64,000 nucleotides of DNA from contig NZ_OZ244997.1 of the NCBI RefSeq assembly GCF_965223285.1, forward strand, positions 3,596,001-3,660,000, read 5' to 3'. The position numbers and the translations under genes were made by a program. Positions 8,988 through 17,637 of the stretch are shown here, one piece after another. The notes beneath the pieces were generated by a model. It searched no databases. It was not told the DNA's origin and was given only the letters and a program-made list of their open reading frames with translations. Positions within the stretch are counted from its first letter, which is position 1, and the number at the start of each line of letters is the position of its first letter. Source of the DNA: Leptofilum sp965223285. Lineage in GTDB: Bacteria; Chloroflexota; Anaerolineae; Promineifilales; Promineifilaceae.

Positions 8988-10853
8988 ATGATGACTCAAA
9001 ATAGTGCATTGGATAATTTGCGGTATCGCGTTGACGAATCGGCGCACTTTGTGGATAGCGTGGATGCAGAGATTAAGTCCCTTTATCCACTCACCAACAC
9101 CTTGCAGCAACACCCAAACCCCGAAAAGTATGCCAAGCTGGTTGAAGCCATCGAAGAAATCGTGAGGACGTGGCAGGTAGTGAATGCCGCCTTTAAGCAA
9201 GTCTTTTTGCTCTTTAATCCCAAGGGTGACCTCCATGACGCCTTGCCCAGCCTGCTCGACATTGATGCAAAGCAGCTTGAGGCGATTGTGCGAGAAGGGC
9301 GCGGCCACTGTCACCACATTGGCGAAATTTATTGGCACGACCTCAAAGGCTGGGGAGAGACAGTGCTTTCGGCTGAGGAGCAGCAAACGCTCGATCGGGT
9401 CTTTGGCCGTCTAAGTAATGCAGACAACGATGTTTTTCGGTCAATGGAAGCATTGGCAGTCGAAACAGGCAACGTTGCCAACGATATTTTGGCGTTAGTA
9501 ATGGCGGATCAACTGGACGAGGCGCGTCAAATTGCCAAAGGCTTGTATCTATTGGTCAATCCCCTACGCCAACAAATCACCGAATCGCTTTCTGAATTGA
9601 AGCGTTTTCAAAAGCAATTCGACGAAATCGCGCCAGAGGAAGAAGGTCAATTACCGCAAATTGTTGTTGGCGAGGGCGGTGTTTATGTAGAAGGTGATTA
9701 TGTAGGCGGCGATCAGATTTCGGTGGGCGACATTGTTGATTCACAAGGAGTTGCCATTGGTAGCGATGCCGTTGCTGACGTGAGCGTGGAACCTGATCAG
9801 GTTGTCATCAGCGAAAGTGATATGGTGATGCCAGATTTTGTTGAACCCCCGCAAATGGTTGAGGTTATGCCACTAGAGGAGATGACGGCCGTTGAGCCAC
9901 CCCAACCCATGGAAGCAATGGCCAGTGACGAGGGGGCCAAAGGAATTGAGCTGCCAGCACCGGAACCGATGCCGGAGGAAACTGTCTGGCAAACGCGTCG
10001 GGTCGATTTGGCCATGCCCTCAACGGCCACAGTGAATGAAACGACCGAACTGCGCGCCTTGATTGCCTTGCTCAACTCGGCTGGTTTACGGAAACATTTG
10101 CCTGATTATACGGAAGGTGGTGTATTGATTACCGATGAGGATGTGCGGGATGATGCTCAGGTTGATTTGCAATTTCCGGCAGATAATCGGCCGTTAATTA
10201 TCTACATGCGCCCCGAACCCAACGACGATGATTTTGAGGTCATCACTAAGCCACGCCGCATTGTGCTTTTTCCAGACCGCGATAGCAACCAGCTTACCTT
10301 TCTGCTCAGGCCGCTGCGGGCGCTGGGCCTGGCCTATGTGCCTGTTGAACTGTATGCAGATGCAGAATGCATGGAGCCATTGGGCAGCGCGGGTACGGCG
10401 TCTATTCAGGTGGTTACGGCCGTACCCACCGCCACCCGGACGGCCGTAGCCCAGCCAGAGAGCGCACAGCCAATCACCTACGTGATCAATGGCGGCACGG
10501 TGACTTTTGGTGATGTTACCACCGTGGGCAACATCACGGGCAGCAGCGGCATTGCCATTGGCACCCAGGCCACGGTGACGATCACCCAACTGTTTGAGCC
10601 GCTGCAGGCGGCGGCGACCAGCCTGCCCACGGCCGAAACCCGCGCCAACGTTGAGCAACAGATCGATTTGTTGCAGCGAGAAATAGAAAAAGGGGAGTCG
10701 GCCGATGACGAAAAGATGGCTGACTTGATTGATGCGATTGCGGAGACTGCGCCAACGGCAGTTGAGGGCATCGTTAATCTGTTTACCAATGCCATTATCG
10801 CCAAAGCGGCAGGAGCGGCAACCAACTACGTACTCAAACGACTGCGTAAATGA
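8988..10853 (+). CDS. GD-module scaffold protein with helical N-domain and shared beta-domain
   Basis: The protein has 621 residues. Residues 1-220 are predicted helical, with no recognised family. A GD module (VEGDYVGGDQISVGDI, then GVAIGSDAVA) follows at about 226-265, then a Glu/Pro/Met-rich linker. Residues about 345-485 match the beta-rich domain of caspase B: both have a hydrophobic strand ending in an acidic DFEV string, then a basic strand and a long Leu/Thr/Ala strand. A second module (GGTVTFGDVTTVGNI, then GIAIGTQATVTI) precedes a C-terminal helical region related to the caspase tails. There is no protease or NTPase motif, so it may be a regulator or bridge that shares interaction surfaces with caspase B. 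Two ATGs stand in tandem at 8988 and 8991; the site AGAGGAA fits either. Confidence 0.75.
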   Translation: MMTQNSALDNLRYRVDESAHFVDSVDAEIKSLYPLTNTLQQHPNPEKYAKLVEAIEEIVRTWQVVNAAFKQVFLLFNPKGDLHDALPSLLDIDAKQLEAIVREGRGHCHHIGEIYWHDLKGWGETVLSAEEQQTLDRVFGRLSNADNDVFRSMEALAVETGNVANDILALVMADQLDEARQIAKGLYLLVNPLRQQITESLSELKRFQKQFDEIAPEEEGQLPQIVVGEGGVYVEGDYVGGDQISVGDIVDSQGVAIGSDAVADVSVEPDQVVISESDMVMPDFVEPPQMVEVMPLEEMTAVEPPQPMEAMASDEGAKGIELPAPEPMPEETVWQTRRVDLAMPSTATVNETTELRALIALLNSAGLRKHLPDYTEGGVLITDEDVRDDAQVDLQFPADNRPLIIYMRPEPNDDDFEVITKPRRIVLFPDRDSNQLTFLLRPLRALGLAYVPVELYADAECMEPLGSAGTASIQVVTAVPTATRTAVAQPESAQPITYVINGGTVTFGDVTTVGNITGSSGIAIGTQATVTITQLFEPLQAAATSLPTAETRANVEQQIDLLQREIEKGESADDEKMADLIDAIAETAPTAVEGIVNLFTNAIIAKAAGAATNYVLKRLRK

Positions 10854-10864
10854 GCCGTTTTTCG

Positions 10865-10916
10865 GGACACGGATGCAACGGATTTAATCCGCGTTCATCC
10901 GCGCTAGTCTGCGTCC
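10865..10916. repeat. Nested inverted repeat between scaffold and phosphoesterase genes
   Basis: The 85-base gap contains GGACACGGATG on the left and CATCCG plus GCGTCC on the right, around an inner GGATTTAATCC palindrome. This can fold as a nested hairpin. No T-run follows, so a simple intrinsic terminator is unlikely. It looks like a dispersed intergenic repeat of the rich-in-ATCCGCG type. Confidence 0.55.
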
Positions 10917-10938
10917 TATTTGTGAAAGGAGAAAAATT

Positions 10939-12354
10939 ATGACAGCACCCGTTAGTTTTCATACGGCCGAACAATCCGTCTTTCAATCAGCCTTTTTGGA
11001 AGTGCTGGCCGCAGAGGCTGCCGAGCAAGACGATTTGGAGAAGTCGGTCTTCGACGCAGCAGGGTTGGGGCTAAAGGCGGAGGACGACACGATGCAAACC
11101 CTGGCCAACGTGCTAGACCCCCACGCCAAAGGAGGCGGCGATCTGTTTAGCACCATGGGGATTTGCGTCCAACATACGTTGGATTTGGCAAAAGCCAAGG
11201 CATTGGGTCAGGATGATGAAATTGAGCGGCTCAACAACATCCTGACGGCCAGCATGTGCGACGTGATAAACTGGGCAAAGATTTCCAGCGTTGCCGCAGG
11301 CTATTACAAGCTGAGTGGCAACAAGCCCGTCTATCGTGAGCCCACCCGCATGGATGATTTTGTCTACCCCCTGCCAGAGGGCAAGGACGAGACGCTCACC
11401 ATCGGCCTGATTGCCGACTGGGGCTCTGGCGAGCGCGTGGCGCAGCTCGTTTTTGAGGAGATGTGCCTGCACAGGCCTGAACTTGTCATCCATTTAGGGG
11501 ATGTCTATTACTCTGGCACGGCCAAAGAGCAGCAGGAAAACTTCACCAACATCGTCAACCGCATCCGCGAAGATTACCCATGTGCGCTTTACAATTTGCC
11601 TGGCAACCATGATTATTATGCAGGTGGTGCGGCTTTTTACGACGAGTTGGCTCGCCTGAACCAGCCGCCAGCCGCGCCAGCGGGCACGCCGCAGCAAGAA
11701 GCCAGCTTCTTCTGCTTGCAAAACGACCATTGGCAAATTCACGGGTTAGACACTGGCTACCATGATCATGACTACTTCAAACACGCGGTTGATAATGCGC
11801 GGCTGGTGCTTCAAGATATTGGGGCGGATCATGAAACGCATCTAACGGATGAAGAGCTGGCCTGGCATCTGGACAAGCTGGAACATCGAGGCAGTCGGCG
11901 GGTGATTTTTCTCTCGCATCATCAACTTTTTTCTGCATATCTCAAGGTGGGGAAGGATTACATTAACCAACATTTACAAGAACAGTTTGCCGACGCGCTG
12001 GAAAACAGAGCGATTGACGCTTGGTTTTGGGGGCACGAGCATGTTTTGCAACTGTATGCGGATCAGTTGGGGTTGGCAAAGGGACGATGCGTTGGGCATG
12101 GGGCATTTCCCATTCTGGCGCAGGAAAACCCGTACGAAGCTGAAAAAAATACGCAGGTAACACTGTACAACGGGGAAATTAAGGCTGGTCAACGGATTGA
12201 GCTGGTAGCGGATGAGCGGTCTGGGGTGTATGAACATGGGTACGTGATTTTGAAGCTCAGACCACCACACCAAAAATCCAAAGCAATTTATTACACGGTG
12301 CCAGGGGATGGCAGCCATGCTGCAAGCACCGAAATTTTCCGCGAAACATTATGA
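10939..12354 (+). CDS. Calcineurin-like metallophosphoesterase
   Basis: The protein has 471 residues. After an about 150-residue helical N-terminal region it has the full metallophosphoesterase set: LIADWGSG with D160, HLGDVYYSG (G187-D188), LPGNHDYY (222-225), FLSHHQLF (326-328) and WFWGHEHV (365-368). These residues bind two metal ions and hydrolyse phosphoesters. The substrate (protein, nucleic acid or cyclic nucleotide) cannot be told. No signal peptide is seen, so it is cytoplasmic. It carries no GD module, unlike its neighbours, but sits inside the island with a good ribosome site (GAAAGGAG) and a 15-base gap to the next gene. It may be a nucleotide- or RNA-degrading effector or a regulator, which is inference. 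Confidence 0.88.
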   Translation: MTAPVSFHTAEQSVFQSAFLEVLAAEAAEQDDLEKSVFDAAGLGLKAEDDTMQTLANVLDPHAKGGGDLFSTMGICVQHTLDLAKAKALGQDDEIERLNNILTASMCDVINWAKISSVAAGYYKLSGNKPVYREPTRMDDFVYPLPEGKDETLTIGLIADWGSGERVAQLVFEEMCLHRPELVIHLGDVYYSGTAKEQQENFTNIVNRIREDYPCALYNLPGNHDYYAGGAAFYDELARLNQPPAAPAGTPQQEASFFCLQNDHWQIHGLDTGYHDHDYFKHAVDNARLVLQDIGADHETHLTDEELAWHLDKLEHRGSRRVIFLSHHQLFSAYLKVGKDYINQHLQEQFADALENRAIDAWFWGHEHVLQLYADQLGLAKGRCVGHGAFPILAQENPYEAEKNTQVTLYNGEIKAGQRIELVADERSGVYEHGYVILKLRPPHQKSKAIYYTVPGDGSHAASTEIFRETL

Positions 12355-12369
12355 GAAGGACAAGGTAAA

Positions 12370-13119
12370 ATGGCGACAAACAGTGCAAAATATCTCTCCA
12401 CGCTGCACAAGCAGATTGACCAATATTTTAGTTTTAGTGAGGTGCGTACGCTTTGCTTTAACCTGGGGGTGGATTACGAAAACATTCCCGGCGACCATCG
12501 CTCGGCGTTTATTCGTAATTTGATTGTGTCGCTGGCAAAGCAAGGTCGGCTGCAAAAACTGATTGACGAAGTGCGAGCCGAGCGCGCCTTTGTTAATTGG
12601 CAGGATGTTCCTTCCGATTTTGAACTCCCGGCCTCGGTCTCGCAAGAGGATATTCGGCAGGTTGTTAATTACACCGTTTACGGCGATGTTGTTCATGGTG
12701 ATAAAGTGACCGGAGACAGAATCATGGGAGACAAAATTACCGTAGGCAACATTGAAAATGCGGAGGGGATTGCGATTGGTCGCGACGCTGCGGCCAATGT
12801 GAATAAAAGAGCGGCCCCCGTGGAACGGCCGTCCACCATCCAACCAACTCCCATAACCAGCAACCTAACTGTGAAGGAAGCAGTCGATCGTGTAAACCGT
12901 TACTTGCAATTGGCCTCAGATGGACAAAAAGATGCTGTGGCAGAATTTACCAACAGCATGAACCTCATCCTCAATTTGGCTGCAAAGCAACCAGTAGATA
13001 GGCTGCATTTGAAGTTGCTTTGTTTGGGGCAGCAGCAGTTGGCTCAAGAACTTGGCAGTGACGTGCCAGGGATTGATCAAGTTGTGGCGCAGTTTGTAAC
13101 GGCCGTTCAAAATCAATAA
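12370..13119 (+). CDS. EAD7-like adaptor protein with GD module
   Basis: The protein has 249 residues. The N-terminal about 80 residues resemble effector-associated domain 7 (LHKQIDQYFSFSEVRTLCFN, then LGVDYENIPGDHRSAFIRNL and a basic helix). This is a helical homotypic domain known from bacterial conflict systems; I recognise it from memory. A clean GD module follows (YGDVVHGDKVTGDRIMGDKI, then VGNI and GIAIGRDAAA, about 98-142). The C-terminal about 100 residues are helical. With two recruitment domains and no enzyme, it is best read as an adaptor that bridges EAD-type and GD-type proteins. It lies 15 bases after the phosphoesterase stop, with AAGGA and AAGG upstream of the ATG. Confidence 0.72.
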   Translation: MATNSAKYLSTLHKQIDQYFSFSEVRTLCFNLGVDYENIPGDHRSAFIRNLIVSLAKQGRLQKLIDEVRAERAFVNWQDVPSDFELPASVSQEDIRQVVNYTVYGDVVHGDKVTGDRIMGDKITVGNIENAEGIAIGRDAAANVNKRAAPVERPSTIQPTPITSNLTVKEAVDRVNRYLQLASDGQKDAVAEFTNSMNLILNLAAKQPVDRLHLKLLCLGQQQLAQELGSDVPGIDQVVAQFVTAVQNQ

Positions 13120-13123
13120 CCCT

Positions 13124-13178
13124 ATTTCCCCGGAAACTTCAGCACAGGGGGGTCACAGACCACAGTTTCCGGGGAAAT
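13124..13178. repeat. Perfect 15-bp inverted repeat
   Basis: ATTTCCCCGGAAACT at 13124-13138 is exactly complementary to 13164-13178, with a 25-base loop. It sits just after the adaptor stop and before the large STAND gene. There is no T-run, so it could be an RNA-stabilising hairpin, a pause site or a dispersed repeat. Confidence 0.75.
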
Positions 13179-13225
13179 TAGCCGAACCGTTTCAGTCCGT
13201 TTTTCATAGCAAGGAAGCGGTAACC

Positions 13226-16200
13226 ATGTCAGAAACCAATCCGCAAACCAGTGGCGACCAATATAAGATTGGCGAGATAAAGGATTCTGAGGCTATAGCA
13301 ATCGGGCCTGGTGCTTCAGCACATTACCACCAGGGTCTCACTTTTGAAGAAGTAGCAGCCCTTGTCGTTGAGCTGAAAAATCAAGACCAGCCAACGGTGT
13401 GGAACGGCCGTATTCCTTATTTAGGTTTGGCCGCATACCAAGAGGCCGATGCCCAATACTTTTTTGGTCGGGAAGGGCTGGTGCAAGAGCTGCTCCAGCG
13501 CGTACAGGAGGCCAACTTTATCACCATCGCCGGGCCATCCGGCAGCGGAAAATCATCGCTTGCCAGAGCAGGACTGTTCTACACCTTGCGTCAGGGCATT
13601 GCAATTGAAAGGAGCGACCGCTGGCTTTTAGCCACAATGCAGCCCAAAGGCGTCCCATTTGGACAGTTGGCAAAGGCGATGGAAAAAGCGACAAAGTCTA
13701 TAGCCGTTGGCGATGCTCTCCAGCCCGAAGACAATGCTTACCCAACGGCCGAAATGTTACTGCGTCATGTTGAGATGTATTTGGAAGGGGATGACGGCCG
13801 TTGTGTTTTGCTAGTAGACCAGTTTGAGGAGCTATTCACTCAAACCAAAGATCCCGAACAGCGTCAAGCCTTCATCAATTTGATCACTCAGGCTTCTCAA
13901 GAACCAGAAAGCCGATTCACTGTCATAATCTCATTACGCGATGACTTTATTTCCCACTGTGCAAGGCATGAGAAACTGCGGGAACTTTTGAGCCAGCAGC
14001 TCCAGCTAGTGGGGGCGATGACCTCGCCTCATCTGTCTAAGGCGATTACCCTACCCGCTTTGAAAGTGGGTGCAGATATTGATGACTATCTAGTTTCTCG
14101 AATCATTAGTGATATGAAAGGCTCTCCTGATGCCTTGCCCCTGATGAGCTTTGCACTCCGTGACTTGTTTGAGGTAGAAAAAACCAAACCGGGCAAACCG
14201 ATGGATTTGACTTTGCCTGAATATTTGCAGCGCGGTGGCTTAGAAAAAGCATTGGAAGAACATGCTAACAAAGTGTTTGAAAACTTCACTGAAGAGCAAC
14301 AAGAAATAGCAAAAAACATCTTTTCCAAGCTAATTGAAGTAGGGCAGGGCCGCGTTGATACCCGCCGCACCGCCACCTTTGCTGAACTGGTACCTGCTAA
14401 TAGTAATGCTGAAGTCGTCAAAGCCGTACTTAGCCAATTGGCTAACAGCCGATTAGTAACAACTAGCGGTATGAGTATCGAAGATGGAGAAGATATGGTT
14501 CTGAATGAATCAGGAGTCACCGTTGCAATCACACATGAAAAAATTCTTGATGCTTGGCCTTGGTTACGAAAGTTGATTGATGAGAATCGAGATGCCATTA
14601 AAATTGAAAATGAAATTGCTCAAGCAGCATCTCAATGGGCGAAGCTAAATAGAGATTCGGGAGCTCTTTTTCGAGGAGCTAGACTTCAACAAGCTCTCGA
14701 ATGGTTTGAAAAAAGCGAAAAGCGTTTGAGTATGTTATCGGCACGCTTTCTCGGTGCAAGTCGTGAATTAGCTGAGATGGAGATCCGCGAGAAAGAGAAA
14801 CAACGCCGTCGTGAGCTTGACCATCAGCGAGCATTAGCAAAGGAACAACAGAAACGCGCTGAAGAAGCTGAAATTGCAGCCATAAAGCTAAAACAACGAA
14901 GAAATATCGCTTTTGGGATTGGATTTGTTGCACTTATCGCTGCAATTGTAGCTAGCCTTTTTGGAGTTTCTGCTTCAAATAGTGAAGCAAAGGCTGTTGC
15001 CGAGGCAACAAAATCTTATAATGCTGAAAGCACGGCGGTTGGGGCTGCCGCAACCGCTGAGTTTGCTCAAGGTGAGGCAGAAGTCGAGCGCAATCTTGCG
15101 ATTGAGCAAGGAAAAATTTCATTAGCTTTGTCATTGTCTGCTCAAGTTCCACGTCTCGCAAATGATCAAATTGATCAAGACGATGAGTTAGCTACGCTTT
15201 TAGCTATAGAGGCACAAAGGTTAAATAGTGAAACTGGAAACACAATTGATAAGGTTGTCGATAATGCGTTACGCTCGCTATTTATTCAAGATTACTATGC
15301 CAGTATTCTTATTGGAAATGATTCACCCATGAAATTAGCTACTTTTTCATCTGATGGGCAATCGATAGCTTTCCTCGACAGTGAAAATTCTTTATGGTTT
15401 TGGGATATTTCAGCACCTAATTTCTCTCCGGTTAATCTAAAAGGAGCTACAAGTGACGAAAACATTCTAGCTTTTTCGACTGAGAAAAATCTCTTGGCTT
15501 CTGGAGGTCGGTCAGGTGTAGTGAAGTTGTGGGATCTTAATAATCTAGCTAGTGAACCGAAAATTATTGAAGGGCATGATGGCGGAGTAACATCCTTGGC
15601 TTTTGATTCTGATGGAGTAAACCTGGCTGTAGGGACACGCACAGGCTGGATATCGATTTGGAGAATTTTGGACTCTCCCAATATTACCTTCTCTTTGAGA
15701 AGTTCATATCAAGCTCATCAAGGAGAGATAGGAACTTCAAGCTCTGTTACTACGCTTACATTTACAGATGATGGTCGATTCTTTGTTTCAGGAAGCATGG
15801 ATGGTACAGTAAAATTATGGGAAGTTGCAGATTCTGAGCCAATCCCTATTGTTTTTCAGCTACCAGAAAACGAATGGGTTTTGGATGCTGTTTTTTCACC
15901 AGATGAAGAAAAAGTTATTGTGGCTTCCCAAGATGAACTTATAGTGTCGCCACTTGAATTAGAAAATCAGCCAGGCACTGTATGGATGTGGGATATTTCA
16001 AATAATAATGAGATTCCCGAAATTCTTTTTCAGAACGAGTGGGCGGTAAAATCATTACGCTTCTCTCCTGACGGCCAGACTATCGCTTTGGGAGGTCTGG
16101 ATGGTGTTGTTAATCTACTGAGCTTTTCTAATCCTGTTGATGAACCAATAACGCTTTTAGGCCATGGAAGTACCGTAAATTCCATAACGTTTGTACCTGA

Positions 16201-17371
16201 GCAAAATAAAATATTGACTTCGAGTTCAGATAATACGGTTCGAGTTTGGAACGTATCTAAATTTCACACTTCGTTTAGAGTGCTTGAAGCTCACCAAGGA
16301 GTGGTATTTTCTGTTGACTTTTCACCAAATGGTAACAGCATTATTACCGCAAGTTCCCAGTTTAAAAGGATGTCAGGTGTAAATTCTGGGAATGTAAGAA
16401 TATGGCAAATGACAAATCTTGATGCGAATCCAGTGCTAATGAGCAATCATCAAGGTCCAGTATTTAGCGCTTCATATATTACTAATGAGAAAATTGCTTC
16501 AACGAGCATGATTGATCCAATTTGGTTGTGGGAGAGATCGTCTCCAGAAGTGGCACCCTCAAGAATTGTTGGGTTTTCCGAAGAATTTCCTAGCCTAAAT
16601 GAATCAATTCATATCTTGGCGGTTTCCCCTGATGGAACAATGATTGCTTCAGATAGCTCTGAAAACGAAGTTTTGATTTGGGATGCCCTGGATCCCGGTA
16701 GTGCGCCGAGTTATTTAGAAAATCCTTTAGGCAATACTTCTTCTTTGGCTTTTTCTCCTGGTAGCAACTATCTTGCAGCAGGTACCGTGGACGGTTCTAT
16801 TCTTATTTGGGATGTCAATGAATCAGCTAATAAGCACGATCGCTTTGATGGAGAAAACGGTGCTATTCTTTCTGTATCATTTTCACCAAATGACGACTAT
16901 CTTGCAGCAGGTACGGAAACAGGCAAGATCTTGCTTTGGTCACTTTCTGAGCCTGACTCTATTTCCTATCCGTACGTCCTCGAAGGTCATCAAGGTTCCA
17001 TTAGATCGGTGTATTTCTCGTCTGATGGAAAATTATTAGCTTCAGGTAGCGACGATCGCACGATAAGGCTTTGGCAAATCGAAGATTTACCAAGTATTCC
17101 ATTACCAATAATATTGGATGGACATGAAGGGGCTGTGATGTCCGTAACGTTTTCCCCTGATAACAAGTTCCTAGCTTCAGGTAGCGATGATGGCACATCT
17201 AGATTGTGGAATATCTCAATAGGTGTTTTGGCAGAAACTGGGTGTGAAATTGTTTTTCGAAATTTAACATGGGAAGAATGGCAGGAGTATTTTCCTACTG
17301 GGGAAATTTACAATCAAACATGTCCTAATTTGCCTATTCATTCATCCGTTCCAATCGAAAATCGACCCTAA
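13226..17371 (+). CDS. STAND NTPase (nSTAND1-like) with GD-type module, membrane segment and WD40 propeller
   Basis: The protein has 1381 residues. A short module (YKIGEIKDSEAIAIGPGASA, about 13-32) precedes the NTPase. The signature FFGREGLVQELL leads to the P-loop GPSGSGKSS (103-111) and Walker B LLVDQFEELF (about 195-204), typical of the nSTAND1 group fused to WD40 repeats. A charged coiled coil at about 515-555 ends in one hydrophobic segment at about 562-585 (IAFGIGFVALIAAIVASLFG). WD40 repeats fill about 690-1335 (several end in KLWD, RVWN or RLWQ). The membrane segment may place the propeller on the other side of the membrane from the NTPase. The propeller half is richer in A/T than the NTPase half and lacks ACGGCCGT. 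Neighbouring blades near the end are almost identical in DNA. It is the last gene of the island. Confidence 0.88.
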   Translation: MSETNPQTSGDQYKIGEIKDSEAIAIGPGASAHYHQGLTFEEVAALVVELKNQDQPTVWNGRIPYLGLAAYQEADAQYFFGREGLVQELLQRVQEANFITIAGPSGSGKSSLARAGLFYTLRQGIAIERSDRWLLATMQPKGVPFGQLAKAMEKATKSIAVGDALQPEDNAYPTAEMLLRHVEMYLEGDDGRCVLLVDQFEELFTQTKDPEQRQAFINLITQASQEPESRFTVIISLRDDFISHCARHEKLRELLSQQLQLVGAMTSPHLSKAITLPALKVGADIDDYLVSRIISDMKGSPDALPLMSFALRDLFEVEKTKPGKPMDLTLPEYLQRGGLEKALEEHANKVFENFTEEQQEIAKNIFSKLIEVGQGRVDTRRTATFAELVPANSNAEVVKAVLSQLANSRLVTTSGMSIEDGEDMVLNESGVTVAITHEKILDAWPWLRKLIDENRDAIKIENEIAQAASQWAKLNRDSGALFRGARLQQALEWFEKSEKRLSMLSARFLGASRELAEMEIREKEKQRRRELDHQRALAKEQQKRAEEAEIAAIKLKQRRNIAFGIGFVALIAAIVASLFGVSASNSEAKAVAEATKSYNAESTAVGAAATAEFAQGEAEVERNLAIEQGKISLALSLSAQVPRLANDQIDQDDELATLLAIEAQRLNSETGNTIDKVVDNALRSLFIQDYYASILIGNDSPMKLATFSSDGQSIAFLDSENSLWFWDISAPNFSPVNLKGATSDENILAFSTEKNLLASGGRSGVVKLWDLNNLASEPKIIEGHDGGVTSLAFDSDGVNLAVGTRTGWISIWRILDSPNITFSLRSSYQAHQGEIGTSSSVTTLTFTDDGRFFVSGSMDGTVKLWEVADSEPIPIVFQLPENEWVLDAVFSPDEEKVIVASQDELIVSPLELENQPGTVWMWDISNNNEIPEILFQNEWAVKSLRFSPDGQTIALGGLDGVVNLLSFSNPVDEPITLLGHGSTVNSITFVPEQNKILTSSSDNTVRVWNVSKFHTSFRVLEAHQGVVFSVDFSPNGNSIITASSQFKRMSGVNSGNVRIWQMTNLDANPVLMSNHQGPVFSASYITNEKIASTSMIDPIWLWERSSPEVAPSRIVGFSEEFPSLNESIHILAVSPDGTMIASDSSENEVLIWDALDPGSAPSYLENPLGNTSSLAFSPGSNYLAAGTVDGSILIWDVNESANKHDRFDGENGAILSVSFSPNDDYLAAGTETGKILLWSLSEPDSISYPYVLEGHQGSIRSVYFSSDGKLLASGSDDRTIRLWQIEDLPSIPLPIILDGHEGAVMSVTFSPDNKFLASGSDDGTSRLWNISIGVLAETGCEIVFRNLTWEEWQEYFPTGEIYNQTCPNLPIHSSVPIENRP

Positions 17372-17637
17372 AACAAGAGTTTGTCCAAAAGGAGAGGAGC
17401 TAGACTCTTGCCTAAGAACTGGGTGCAGGCAGATATATTGAGTTTTGTGAGTGAGCTCTCAGCAGCAAAATGAGCTGAGAGAGTTTGGTAGCCCAGTGAA
17501 TGTTTTGAGGCAAGGTTTCCGGCAAGAATCACTTGTAGTGCTTGATCCAGACACCGTTCGCGTAGCCGTTGGGAGTGTGCGGCCGTTCCCCACGCCACCA
17601 CCTCCCCATCATCCCGCAAACTGTTTTATGTTGTCCG
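17372..17637. other. Intergenic region, convergent genes
   Basis: This is the gap between the end of the conflict island and the end of the minus-strand lipoprotein gene. The only structure seen is an 8-bp inverted repeat, CTCTCAGC at 17456-17463 with GCTGAGAG at 17474-17481. No gene is supported here. Confidence 0.5.

Noticed and set aside
1..17371. Prophage or integrated plasmid
   Set aside because: No integrase, capsid, portal, replication or conjugation gene was seen in or next to the island.
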